From assembly GCA_017440145.1 (NCBI GenBank), contig JAFSHU010000136.1:1-39528 (forward strand): a DNA stretch of 39,528 nt, in the 5' to 3' direction. Under the pieces are notes generated by a model. It was not told the origin of the DNA. It saw nothing but the letters and a program-made list of their open reading frames with translations, and did not search any database. Shown piece after piece: positions 30,582-38,986 of this stretch. The translations under genes and the position numbers were made by a program. How positions within the stretch are numbered: the first letter of the stretch is position 1; the number at the start of each line of letters is the position of its first letter. This DNA is from Bacillota bacterium (lineage in GTDB: Bacteria > Bacillota > Dehalobacteriia > UBA4068).

Positions 30582-32768
30582 ATGAATATTATGCATTTTG
30601 CCGGCGGCGGCGATATCGGCGGCGCCAAAACTCATATTCTTTCTCTGGGAAAGCAGCTTTCCCGGGAAAATGCTTTTCATTTGGTCAGCTTCCGTCCCGG
30701 CCCCTTTGCGGAGGAAGCGAGGGAGCTGGGTCTGGAAGTCACGGTGGCGGAGCATCCCTGGAATCTGTCTTCCTCCCTGCGTACGGCTCTGAAGGCGGTA
30801 GATCGTTTTAAACCGGATGTGATCCATTGCCATGGGGCAAAAGCAAACATGATGGGCGTGCTGGTGAAGCGCCTGCGGAAAATCCCCATCGTTACCACGG
30901 TGCATTCCGATCCGGCCCGGGATTATATGGGAAGCCCACTGAAGCAGGGGATTTTCGGCAGCATCAATATGCTGGCCCTGCGACAGATGGATTTTTATAT
31001 GGCAGTGGCCAGCCGCATGGAAAGCAGCCTGATCCAGCGGGGGATCGATCCGCAGAAAATTTTTGTCATCCATAACGGTCTGGATTTCTCTCAGGCTGCT
31101 CCCGCTCCCCGTCAGCTGGGGCCGGAGGATGATGTGGTGGTGGGCATTGCGGCCCGCCTGACGCCCATCAAGGATATTCCCACTCTGCTGCGGGCTTTTG
31201 CCAAGGCCTACGCCCGAAATCCCCGCCTGCGTCTGAAGATCGCCGGCATCGGGGAGGATGAAAACAGCCTGCGTGCCCTGGCAAAGCAGCTGGGCGTGGA
31301 GGATCGGGTGGATTTTGTGGGCTGGATCACAGATATGCAGTCCTTTTTCTCCGGTGTGGATATCAATGTGCTGTCCTCCTTTTCGGAGACCTTTCCGTAT
31401 TCCCTGCTGGAAGGTGCCTGCCAGCGCTGCGCCGCCATTGCCAGCGCGGTGGGCGGTATCCCGGAGCTGATCACCCACGGGGAGAGCGGCTTCCTTTTCC
31501 AGCCTCAGGATGTAGATGCCTTCGCGGAATATATCTATCAGATGTCCACGGATGAAGCGCTGCGGCACCGCATGGCAGAGGGGCTTTTCCAGGTGGCCAG
31601 CAGCCGCTATTCTCTGGAGCATATGCGAAAAACCCAGCAGACAGCCTATGAACGCCTGCTGAAGCGTACTGCTGCAAAGAAGGAACGGCAGGGCGCTGTG
31701 ATCTGCGGCGCTTATGGCCGGGGCAATGCCGGGGATGAGGGCATCCTCCAGGCCATCGTGGCCCAGATGCGGGGCATCGACGCAGAAATTCCCCTGACCG
31801 TACTCAGCCGGAATAAGCTGGAAACCCGGCTGAAAAACAAGACGGATTCCATATATATTTTCAATATCCCGGCCTTCATCAAGAAGCTGCGGAAGGCCAA
31901 GCTCTTCATTAACGGCGGCGGTAGCCTGATCCAGGATGTGACCTCCTCCCGTTCCCTCTATTTCTATCTCTTCACCCTTTGGGCCGCCCGAATCTGCGGC
32001 TGCCGGGTCATTATGTATGGCTGCGGCATTGGCCCCATTAAGAAGAAGCATAACCGTCGTTTGGCAGCGAAGGTTCTGGATAAGAATGTGGAGATCATCA
32101 CCCTGCGGGACAGCAAATCCCTGTCCGTGGTGGAAGCCATGGGGGTAGAAAAGCCAAAAGTTCTGCTGGCGGCAGACCCCACCGTGAATTTCGCTCCCGC
32201 CCCGGCGCAGCGGGTGGAAGAGCTGCTGCGGGAGCTGGATCTGCAGCCGGAGCAGCCCATGATCGGCTTCTGCCTGCGGAACTGGCCCGGCTTTGATCAT
32301 CCCGAATACTTTGCGGAGGCAGCGGAATATGCCTATGAGCGCTATGGGCTGACCCCGGTCTTCCTCCCCATCGAGCTGCCCAGGGATCAGGAAGCAGCTG
32401 CCCGGGTCACGGCTCTGCTGAAGGTTCCCCATCGCATCAGCTCCAAGCGCTATCCGGCCTCTGAGCTGATCGGCCTTTTGGGCTCCATGAAGCTGGTGGT
32501 GGGCATGCGCCTCCACTCCCTGATCTTTGCCAGCACCGCCGGAACGCCGGTGATCGGCGTTTCCTATGATGTGAAGGTGGATAGCTTCATCCAGGATATC
32601 GGCTCGGAAGCCTGCATCCCGCTGGGTTCCTTCAGCAAGGAAGAGCTGCTGCGGCAGATCGATCTCCAGGCGGAGCAGGGCTTTGTGCAGTCGCCCCAGG
32701 CTATGCAGCGCCTGCGGGAAGGGGAGCGCATCAATACGGATTCCGCCCGCAGCCTGCTGGGAAAATAA
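30582..32768 (+). CDS. GT4 glycosyltransferase fused to CsaB polysaccharide pyruvyl transferase
   Basis: A 728-residue two-enzyme protein. The first 365 residues are a GT-B glycosyltransferase of family 4: HFAGGGDIGGAKTHILSL at the N-terminus, VVGIAARLTPIKDIPTLLRA in the linker, and the E-x7-E motif in SSFSETFPYSLLEGA. The second half is CsaB: ICGAYGRGNAGDEGILQAI, FINGGGSLIQD, and VGMRLHSLIFAS. CsaB adds pyruvate ketals to the secondary cell-wall polymer, which SLH-domain proteins bind. These are usually separate genes. The start at 30582 is preferred because MNIMHFAGGGD resembles normal GT4 N-termini and AGGA lies upstream; ATG 30561 has no ribosome-binding site. Confidence 0.9.
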   Translation: MNIMHFAGGGDIGGAKTHILSLGKQLSRENAFHLVSFRPGPFAEEARELGLEVTVAEHPWNLSSSLRTALKAVDRFKPDVIHCHGAKANMMGVLVKRLRKIPIVTTVHSDPARDYMGSPLKQGIFGSINMLALRQMDFYMAVASRMESSLIQRGIDPQKIFVIHNGLDFSQAAPAPRQLGPEDDVVVGIAARLTPIKDIPTLLRAFAKAYARNPRLRLKIAGIGEDENSLRALAKQLGVEDRVDFVGWITDMQSFFSGVDINVLSSFSETFPYSLLEGACQRCAAIASAVGGIPELITHGESGFLFQPQDVDAFAEYIYQMSTDEALRHRMAEGLFQVASSRYSLEHMRKTQQTAYERLLKRTAAKKERQGAVICGAYGRGNAGDEGILQAIVAQMRGIDAEIPLTVLSRNKLETRLKNKTDSIYIFNIPAFIKKLRKAKLFINGGGSLIQDVTSSRSLYFYLFTLWAARICGCRVIMYGCGIGPIKKKHNRRLAAKVLDKNVEIITLRDSKSLSVVEAMGVEKPKVLLAADPTVNFAPAPAQRVEELLRELDLQPEQPMIGFCLRNWPGFDHPEYFAEAAEYAYERYGLTPVFLPIELPRDQEAAARVTALLKVPHRISSKRYPASELIGLLGSMKLVVGMRLHSLIFASTAGTPVIGVSYDVKVDSFIQDIGSEACIPLGSFSKEELLRQIDLQAEQGFVQSPQAMQRLREGERINTDSARSLLGK

Positions 32769-32815
32769 GCAGAAGAAGTATTCTGAAAGAAGCATTTTAA
32801 GCAAAGGACAAGCCT

Positions 32816-33958
32816 ATGCATCAGATCGTTTGTTTATCTACATCGAATTATCATCCTTTTCCTACCCGCAAGCAAAATGTGATGAACCGCCTGCGGGATG
32901 CGGAGATCCTTTATTTTGATCCGCCGGTGAGCTGGCTGGCTCCCTTAAAAGATAAAAATGCCCGTCCCCGCCTGCGGAAATATCGGCAGGGCGCTGAGCA
33001 GGCCCGGGAAAACCTGAAAGTCTATGCTCTTCCGCCGGTGCTGCCTTTCGGGAACAAATTCCGCTGGATCAACCGCTGGAACCAGCGGCGGCAGGCCCGC
33101 TATGTGCGGCGCATCCTGCGGGAAAATGGCTTTGAAAAGCCGCTGCTCTGGTGCTATTCTCCCACTGCTGCAGATATCGTGGGGCATTTGCCCCATTCCG
33201 CTTTGGTCTATGACTGCGTGGACAGGCATTCCGCTTACACGGGAATGATCGATCCTGCTGTGGTGGATGCTATGGAGAAAGACCTGGCCAGCAGAGCGGA
33301 CGTGGTTTTCTGCACTGCCCAGGGCCTCTATGAAACGCTGGTGGAATATAACCCGCATACCAGGCTGATCCCCAACGGCGCGGCTTATGAGCTTTTTTCT
33401 CAGGCTGCGGGAGAAAGCCAGGGCGCAGGAAAGAAGCAGCCTGTTTTGGGCTTTGTGGGGATGCTGCAGGATTGCATCGCTTACGATTACCTGCTGGCTG
33501 CGGCAAAGGCCTTCCCCCAGGCCCGCATTCAGCTGATCGGCCGTGTCATGCCCGGTGTGGATATCTCCGCCCTGGAAGCCCAGCCCAACATCGAGCTGCT
33601 GGGCTTGCTTCCCCAGACGGAGCTGCCGTCCCGGATGAAGGATTTTGATCTCTGCCTGAATCTGTTTGCTCCGGGCCGCCTCTCCAAGGATGTGAGCCCG
33701 CTGAAATTCTACGAATACCTGGCCACCGGCAAGCCCATCGTCAGCACCACAGAGCCTTTGCAGGTGCAGGATTATAAGGATTTGATCTACCTCGCGGAAT
33801 CCCCGGCGCATTTTGTGGAGCTGTGTCGGCAGGCCTTGGCAGAAAAGGATCCGGAGTTGCGCCGCCGCCGTATGGAGGCAGGGAAGGCCGCCAGCTGGGA
33901 CAATCGGGTGCGGCAGATGGAAGAATGTCTCTCTGAAGAGGGAATTTGGCAGGAATAA
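32816..33958 (+). CDS. TuaH-like glycosyltransferase
   Basis: A 380-residue GT-B glycosyltransferase resembling TuaH of teichuronic acid synthesis. Recognised by LVYDCVDRHSAYTG and the following ASRADVVFCTAQGLYETL, RLIPNGAAYELF, and the late block FAPGRLSKDVSPLKFYEYLA with the nucleotide-sugar-binding E-Y-L-A-T-G-K-P-I-V. The donor sugar is unknown. AAAGGA precedes the ATG, 47 bases after the CsaB fusion, so it is in the same operon. Expected location is the cytoplasmic face of the membrane, extending a lipid-linked polymer. Confidence 0.87.
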   Translation: MHQIVCLSTSNYHPFPTRKQNVMNRLRDAEILYFDPPVSWLAPLKDKNARPRLRKYRQGAEQARENLKVYALPPVLPFGNKFRWINRWNQRRQARYVRRILRENGFEKPLLWCYSPTAADIVGHLPHSALVYDCVDRHSAYTGMIDPAVVDAMEKDLASRADVVFCTAQGLYETLVEYNPHTRLIPNGAAYELFSQAAGESQGAGKKQPVLGFVGMLQDCIAYDYLLAAAKAFPQARIQLIGRVMPGVDISALEAQPNIELLGLLPQTELPSRMKDFDLCLNLFAPGRLSKDVSPLKFYEYLATGKPIVSTTEPLQVQDYKDLIYLAESPAHFVELCRQALAEKDPELRRRRMEAGKAASWDNRVRQMEECLSEEGIWQE

Positions 33959-34018
33959 ACGCCGCGGCCTGGCCAACGGCGAAAAATAGTAAGAAAAGCC
34001 CATTTGCAGGAGGTTATT

Positions 34019-34522
34019 ATGAAGCTCATCAATGAAAAAGGCAAGCTGTTTGGAATCATCAATGTTGTGGATCTGCTGGTGCTGCTGGCTGTCATCTGCG
34101 TGCTGGGAGCCATCGTCTGGCAGCTGCTGGGGGATCAGGTGAATGATGCCATCTCCGAGCAGGCGGAAATGACCATGATCGTCGCCATTGCCGGTGCTCA
34201 TCCGGATCTGGTGGATGAAGTGATGCGGCAGGATATCGAGGGCTCCAAGATCGTCACCGGCAATCAATATCTGGATGCCTATGTGAGCCGTGTCTGGCTG
34301 GAGGATTATGTGAAGCAGATCGAGACTGCGGACGGGGATATCGTGGATGGCACGGATCCCACCAAGCAGGATATCATGGTGGAGATCAAATCCACCGTGG
34401 CAAAGGACACCCCCAGCCCGAAGATCGGTTCCCAGGAAGTTCGCGCCGGGCGGACCTTTATTGTGAAAACCCAGACCTTTGAATGCTCCGGCACCATCTA
34501 TTATGTGGATATCGCTGATTAA
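34019..34522 (+). CDS. DUF4330 membrane-anchored protein
   Basis: A 167-residue protein of the DUF4330 family, function unknown. It opens with KLINEKGKLFGIINVVDLLV, the family signature, leading into one membrane helix (LLVLLAVICVLGAIVWQLL), and the rest is probably outside the cell: acidic, beta-rich, ending with FIVKTQTFECSGTIYYVDI. AGGAGG lies eight bases before the ATG. Its place between two cell-wall polysaccharide genes suggests an accessory part of the export or polymerisation machinery. I know of no enzyme activity for the family. Confidence 0.82.
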   Translation: MKLINEKGKLFGIINVVDLLVLLAVICVLGAIVWQLLGDQVNDAISEQAEMTMIVAIAGAHPDLVDEVMRQDIEGSKIVTGNQYLDAYVSRVWLEDYVKQIETADGDIVDGTDPTKQDIMVEIKSTVAKDTPSPKIGSQEVRAGRTFIVKTQTFECSGTIYYVDIAD

Positions 34523-34536
34523 GAAAGGTTGAGCCT

Positions 34537-36180
34537 ATGAGTGAGATCATCCGCAACAGCCGCCTTTGCCGGGGGCTGCGGGCTGCCGGTGGGAAGATCC
34601 TTTCCTGGTGGCGGCAGGGCTGCTTTGCCGGTATGTATCGCAGCCTGCAAAAGCAAAATGAGGATTCTGCATCCCTGCGTCTGTGGCTTCGCTTCGGTCA
34701 GGCAGAGAATTACGCAGAAGACAGCCTTTATGCCCGCACGCTCCATGGGATCCGGCATCTTTTTGAAAAGCTCGGCGTGATTTTGGCTGCCAGCTGGTTT
34801 TACCGTATCCTGCTGGCCATCAAAAATCTCTATCTGCGTATCAGCGCCCACAGCCGGGTTCTGGGCTGGATCAACAGCCTGAGCCTACACCAGTGGCTGC
34901 TGGTGGCCTTTGGGCTTTACCTGCCTTTGGAATATGTGATCCGGGATTTTCTGGGTATTCCCTTGCTTTCTTCCGTCTGGGAGGAGCTCTTCCTCTTCTC
35001 CTGCTTCTGCATGGTGCTGTGGCGTCGTGCCTTGCAGCAGACAAAAGGGCTGAATCGGGAAACACCCCTGGATGCCTGGCTTCTGCTTTTTGCCGGCGTT
35101 GGGCTGGTTCTGGCTGCCTTGGTGCGGCCCTATCCCTATGTGGTCATGCCCGGCTACCGCATCGTCGTCCAGTATATGCTCTGGTTCTTCATCATCATCC
35201 GCCTGGTGGAAAGTGATAAGGATTTCCAGGTGCTCTATGTGACCATGGGGCTTCTGGTGGCTTTGCTGGCTCTTCATGGCATGTATCAGTATGTCATTGG
35301 TGTGGAGATACCGGCTCATTGGGTCAGCCAGACGGAGATGGGTGTACGCACCCGCGTATTTTCCATCACCGGAAGCCCCAATATTCTGGGCTCCCTGATG
35401 GTACTTTTCGCGCCCATCTGCGCCTCCGGCATCTATTACTGCCGGAAGCCCATCGTGAAGTTCCTCTGCCTGGGGCTGGTAGGCTGCTGCCTGCTGACTC
35501 TGCTCTTCACCTTTTCTCGCGGGGCTTGGATCGGTATGATCGTTGCCGTTCTGCTCTTTGCCCTCTTTGTGGATAAGCGACTGATTGCTCTGATGGCTGC
35601 CGGTATCTCTGCTGTTCTGGTAGCAGTACCCTCCATCACCAGCCGCATCACCTATCTTTTTACCCAAGATTTCGCGGAAGCCTCTGCCATCGGCGGTCGC
35701 GCCATGCGCTGGGAGCTGGGGCGTTCTCTGCTGACAGAGAACAATCCCTGGCTGGGCTTTGGTCTGGGGCGCTATGGCGGCGCTGTGGCCATGCAGAACA
35801 AAATTCTTGACCCCACGGAAACCTTCGATTATTTCTACCTGGACAATTACTACCTGAAGACCATGGTGGAAATGGGTTATCTGGGCTTTATCTTCTATTG
35901 TCTGCTGCTGCTGGCTCTGGTGATCTGGGGAATCCGCGCGATCCAGCAGAGCGGCCCGCGTCTTTCCACGCTGCCCGGGGACGCCCTGCAGCGGGGGATC
36001 GGGAATAAGAGGATCCTTGCTGTATCCCTGTTTTCCGGCATGATCGGCGTTCTGGTGCATTGCCTCTTTGAAAATATTTTCGAAGAGCCTTTCATGAGCT
36101 CCTATTTCTGGGCCATGGCTGCTATGCTTCTGTATCTGGGCTTTTTCCGAAAGAAAGCAGCGGCGCCGGAGAATCCGTAA
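34537..36180 (+). CDS. O-antigen ligase/polymerase-like membrane protein
   Basis: A 547-residue membrane protein with about 12 helices, of the Wzy/WaaL (O-antigen ligase) family. The diagnostic region is the large loop and following helix: FSRGAWIGMIVAVLL near residue 325, then GRAMRWELGRSLLTENNPWL and GFGLGRYGG, where the conserved Arg and G-x-G-x-G motif lie. In Gram-positive bacteria such proteins polymerise or transfer secondary cell-wall polysaccharide. An unusual soluble N-terminal part of about 100 residues precedes the first membrane helices. AAAGG lies eight bases before the ATG. A strong terminator follows four bases after the stop. Confidence 0.88.
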   Translation: MSEIIRNSRLCRGLRAAGGKILSWWRQGCFAGMYRSLQKQNEDSASLRLWLRFGQAENYAEDSLYARTLHGIRHLFEKLGVILAASWFYRILLAIKNLYLRISAHSRVLGWINSLSLHQWLLVAFGLYLPLEYVIRDFLGIPLLSSVWEELFLFSCFCMVLWRRALQQTKGLNRETPLDAWLLLFAGVGLVLAALVRPYPYVVMPGYRIVVQYMLWFFIIIRLVESDKDFQVLYVTMGLLVALLALHGMYQYVIGVEIPAHWVSQTEMGVRTRVFSITGSPNILGSLMVLFAPICASGIYYCRKPIVKFLCLGLVGCCLLTLLFTFSRGAWIGMIVAVLLFALFVDKRLIALMAAGISAVLVAVPSITSRITYLFTQDFAEASAIGGRAMRWELGRSLLTENNPWLGFGLGRYGGAVAMQNKILDPTETFDYFYLDNYYLKTMVEMGYLGFIFYCLLLLALVIWGIRAIQQSGPRLSTLPGDALQRGIGNKRILAVSLFSGMIGVLVHCLFENIFEEPFMSSYFWAMAAMLLYLGFFRKKAAAPENP

Positions 36181-36183
36181 AAC

Positions 36184-36224
36184 AAAAAGGCCTATCCCGA
36201 TTCTAATTCGGGTAGGCCTTTTTT
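36184..36224 (+). terminator. terminator of the polysaccharide operon
   Basis: AAAAAGGCCTA-CCCGA pairs with TCGGG-TAGGCCTTTTTT around TTCTAAT, with a single bulged T on the left arm and a run of six T at the end. It lies directly after the O-antigen-ligase-like gene. Confidence 0.88.
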
Positions 36225-36255
36225 GCATCAATCATCTCGGAAAGGAGCTGCACAA

Positions 36256-36696
36256 ATGAAAAAATATGCGCTTTTGCTTTTCCTGCTTTCCCTTTGCCTT
36301 TTCTGCACAGCCTGCGGCAGCCAAGAGACGCCGACCCCGGTGGAAGGTCTGCGTGTCTATACCCAGCGGGATCTGAATGGGGAGCCTTTTCTGCCCGGTT
36401 TTATTCTGGACGAAGAAGAGCAGCGCTTTTCCTTTGTCTATCCTGCGCTAAGCAGCTATGCCGGGGCGGGAAGCTATACTGTGCTTTCAAGTCGTGTTGT
36501 TCCGGACGGCCCGAAAGAAAGCAGTGGCAGCGAGACCGGAAATTATACAGAAGAGGGTCATTATTTGCTGCTGAAAACCTCTGATGGGGAACACCAGCTT
36601 CTCTTTGAGAAAGCCGGGGATGGCTTCATCTTTCGTGCGGAGGGCTCCACGGCCTTCCCCTTTGCGGAGGTAGAGGATGGCGCGGTGTTCCGCTGA
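36256..36696 (+). CDS. small lipoprotein of unknown function
   Basis: A 146-residue exported lipoprotein. Signal peptide MKKYALLLFLLSLCLFCTAC, with lipidated Cys20. The mature protein is acidic and beta-rich and reads like a one-domain surface protein (DEEEQRFSFVYPALSSYAGA, HYLLLKTSDGEHQLLFEKAG); no family is recognised. AAAGGAG precedes the ATG at 36256, which is only 32 bases after the previous terminator, so it either reads through or uses a promoter overlapping the terminator. Pairs convergently with the orphan membrane protein downstream, 26 bases apart. Confidence 0.75.
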   Translation: MKKYALLLFLLSLCLFCTACGSQETPTPVEGLRVYTQRDLNGEPFLPGFILDEEEQRFSFVYPALSSYAGAGSYTVLSSRVVPDGPKESSGSETGNYTEEGHYLLLKTSDGEHQLLFEKAGDGFIFRAEGSTAFPFAEVEDGAVFR

Positions 36697-36722
36697 TTCC
36701 TATTGCCGCTTTAAGAAAGAGC

Positions 36723-37298
36723 TTACTGTGAATCCTTCAGCAGGGTGCAGAGTTCTTCAAAAGCTGCCGCATCGCTATGTGATGCAAAAGAAAAACTTTG
36801 GTATATGGAGCGGTCTCCATTCCAGTAGAGATAGAGCCAGGGCCCGGAGCCGCCGGCTTCGGTCTGGGAGCTTCGTTTTGATACGCTGCCCCCGCTTATG
36901 CAGGCCAAAAAATTTGTCCATTCCTCTTCGCTGAGGTCTTTTGTTCCGGAAAGGGTGATATTCGCCTCTGTCAGGGGCCAATTCTTTCCCTCTCTTTTTT
37001 CATGGTAAAATTGATATTTGCCATCCGCAATATAAAAATGATACCTTTGATAGTCCGGCGGATAGGTGGATGTTGCATAGGTATAGTAGAATTCTGTAAT
37101 CTCCTCCAAAGCAATCTCTTTCCCCACGATGGCTTTCCTGTTTCCCGGTAGAAGCTTTGCCGGGAGATTCATTCGATCCCCGCAGAGAAAGCAAATGAAA
37201 AAGAGAAGTAAAACAGCGAGCATTGCAGCGCCCAAAATTCCAATCACAATGTGCTTTCTCCTTTGTGTTTTCCTGTCCTTTTTATGAGCTTTATCCAT
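36723..37298 (-). CDS. lower-GC orphan membrane protein, function unknown
   Basis: A 191-residue protein. A highly basic start (KAHKKDRKTQRRKH) precedes one hydrophobic helix (IVIGILGAAMLAVLLLFFICFL), so it is a type II membrane protein with about 150 residues outside. The outer part includes YHFYIADGKYQFYHEKREGK and SGPWLYLYWNGDRSIYQSF, which suggest a small beta domain; no family is recognised. The N-terminal half and upstream DNA look clearly more AT-rich than the genes around it. AGAGG lies ten bases before the ATG. It is not in an operon. Confidence 0.6.
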   Translation of the reverse strand: MDKAHKKDRKTQRRKHIVIGILGAAMLAVLLLFFICFLCGDRMNLPAKLLPGNRKAIVGKEIALEEITEFYYTYATSTYPPDYQRYHFYIADGKYQFYHEKREGKNWPLTEANITLSGTKDLSEEEWTNFLACISGGSVSKRSSQTEAGGSGPWLYLYWNGDRSIYQSFSFASHSDAAAFEELCTLLKDSQ

Positions 37299-37436
37299 TT
37301 TATTAAAACCTCTGTTCCCTCGGAATTCCCGGGAAAGCGAATCTCCCAGCGGATATTGTCTTCGCTACAAAGAAACCCCCGATTTTTCCATTCGGGTGTT
37401 CTTGTTTTTTGTTTGCCCGCTGCTTTCAAAGAGAAA

Positions 37437-37449
37437 GCTGATTTTCAGC
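37437..37449 (-). terminator. weak terminator after the wecC-like gene
   Basis: On the minus strand GCTGA and TCAGC flank an AAA loop, followed by TTTCTCTTT. The stem is only five bases, so this is a tentative call. The rest of 37299-37468 shows no gene. Confidence 0.35.
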
Positions 37450-37468
37450 GGTTTTCTTATATGCAGCT

Positions 37469-38707
37469 TTAGCGGCCCAGGGAGTAAACTTCAAAGCCTG
37501 CTTCCGTCAGGCTGGGCTCGTCCGCAAAATTGCGGGTATCATAAAAGAGCTTCCCGGCCATGGCTGCCAGCATTTCTTTGGCGGGCAGGGCTTTATATTG
37601 CTGATGATGCACGCCCAGAAGAACCAGATGGCTCCCGGCGCAGGCCTCCGCCACATCGCCCTGGTAGGCTTTGACGAAGGGATCATGCCGCTTCACAGCC
37701 ACGCCGTTCTTTTCCAGTAAAGCAGCCAGCTTCAGCACAGGGCTTTCCCGGATGTCATCTACGTCCGGCTTATAGGTAAGGCCCAGAATCGTCACCTGGG
37801 GCTGCTCCACGTCCTCCAGCAGCTCATAGATATGGGCCGCCACGTATTCCGGCATGTAATCGTTGATCAAACGAGCCTGGTGGATCAGCTTCGCAGTATC
37901 CGGCTGCTTCTCGATGATGAACCAGGGGTCCACGGCGATGCAGTGCCCGCCCACACCGGGGCCGGGCTGGTGGATATTGACCCGGGGATGCTTATTGCAG
38001 AGCTGGATCACCTGCCAGACATCGATATCCAGATTTTCGCAGATCTGGGCCAGCTCATTGGCGAAGGCGATATTGATATCCCGGAAGGTGTTTTCCGTCA
38101 GCTTGCAGAGCTCAGCTGTGCGGGCATCACACTGATAAATTTCTCCCTCCACAAAGCTGCGGTAGAGCTCTGCGATCTTCTGGGCGGAGATGGCATTGAT
38201 GCCCCCGGCGATGCGGCTGTTGTGCACCAGCTCATAAAGGATCTGCCCGGGGATGACCCGTTCCGGGGAATGCCCCACAAAAAGCTCCTCGCCCATTTTC
38301 AGGCCGCTCTTTTCCAGAATGGGGAGCATGAGCTGCTCTACGGTGCCCACGGGGGAGGTAGATTCCAGAATCACCAGATTGCCCTTGCGGATGTAAGGCA
38401 GGATCATTTCCGTGGCTGCCTGCACATAGCGCATATCTGCTTTTTTCTCTTCCGTGATGGGGGTGGGGACTGCAATGATGAAGGCATCCGCTTCTTCCGG
38501 CTCCATGGCGCCGCGGAGCGTGCCTTTTTCGACCACATCTTTTACAAAGCTGTCCAGATTCGCTTCCTCAATGATGATGGAGCCCTGGTTCAGCGCTTCG
38601 ATCACTGCCGGGTTCTTATCCACGCCCAGAACATTGTGCCCATGTGCAGCGAACATAGCGGAAGTGGGCAGGCCGATGTATCCCAAACCAATAACGCAGA
38701 TCTTCAT
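37469..38707 (-). CDS. UDP-N-acetyl-D-mannosamine dehydrogenase-like enzyme (WecC family)
   Basis: A 412-residue nucleotide-sugar dehydrogenase that oxidises C6 of a UDP-sugar twice with NAD+ to give the uronic acid. The N-terminal Rossmann motif is GLGYIGLPTSAMFAAHG; IAVPTPITE and SPVGTVE follow. The central block LTENTFRDINIAFANELAQI and GPGVGGHCIAVDPWFI (His and Asp of the active site) are characteristic of WecC rather than UDP-glucose dehydrogenase. The catalytic Cys lies in GHCIAVDP. The start at 38707 has GGAGG upstream. Nearby polysaccharide genes suggest its product, probably UDP-ManNAc uronate, is a building block of the cell-wall polymer. Confidence 0.92.
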   Translation of the reverse strand: MKICVIGLGYIGLPTSAMFAAHGHNVLGVDKNPAVIEALNQGSIIIEEANLDSFVKDVVEKGTLRGAMEPEEADAFIIAVPTPITEEKKADMRYVQAATEMILPYIRKGNLVILESTSPVGTVEQLMLPILEKSGLKMGEELFVGHSPERVIPGQILYELVHNSRIAGGINAISAQKIAELYRSFVEGEIYQCDARTAELCKLTENTFRDINIAFANELAQICENLDIDVWQVIQLCNKHPRVNIHQPGPGVGGHCIAVDPWFIIEKQPDTAKLIHQARLINDYMPEYVAAHIYELLEDVEQPQVTILGLTYKPDVDDIRESPVLKLAALLEKNGVAVKRHDPFVKAYQGDVAEACAGSHLVLLGVHHQQYKALPAKEMLAAMAGKLFYDTRNFADEPSLTEAGFEVYSLGR

Positions 38708-38986
38708 AATATGCCTCCGAATCCACGAGATAAAAATAGACAATGTAACCAAATAATAGTATCATATTGGAAGAAGGAAGTAAAGCCGAACCTGGATTTT
38801 CGCTTCTCTTCTCTTGCAGCGCATACGCTTGATTTCGCATAAAAAGCATAGTCTGTATCTTATGCCGGGAACGAAAGACGAACAGAATGCGTCTATTCTT
38901 ATATGGGATAGCTGCATGATCTGGATTTTCTCCTTGTCCCCGGAAGCAAAAGAAGCCTTATAAAAACATAGAAAGGATGTATGCCC
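38708..38986. other. intergenic region between divergent wecC-like and lipoprotein genes
   Basis: About 280 bases without a supported gene. It is AT-rich near 38740-38770 and probably holds the two divergent promoters, but no -35/-10 pair stands out with good spacing. Confidence 0.4.

Noticed and set aside
30531-32804. A 757-codon open frame on the minus strand opposite the CsaB fusion
   Set aside because: It mirrors a well-supported gene whose codon bias leaves the opposite frame open; there is no start signal and the composition is unlike real proteins.
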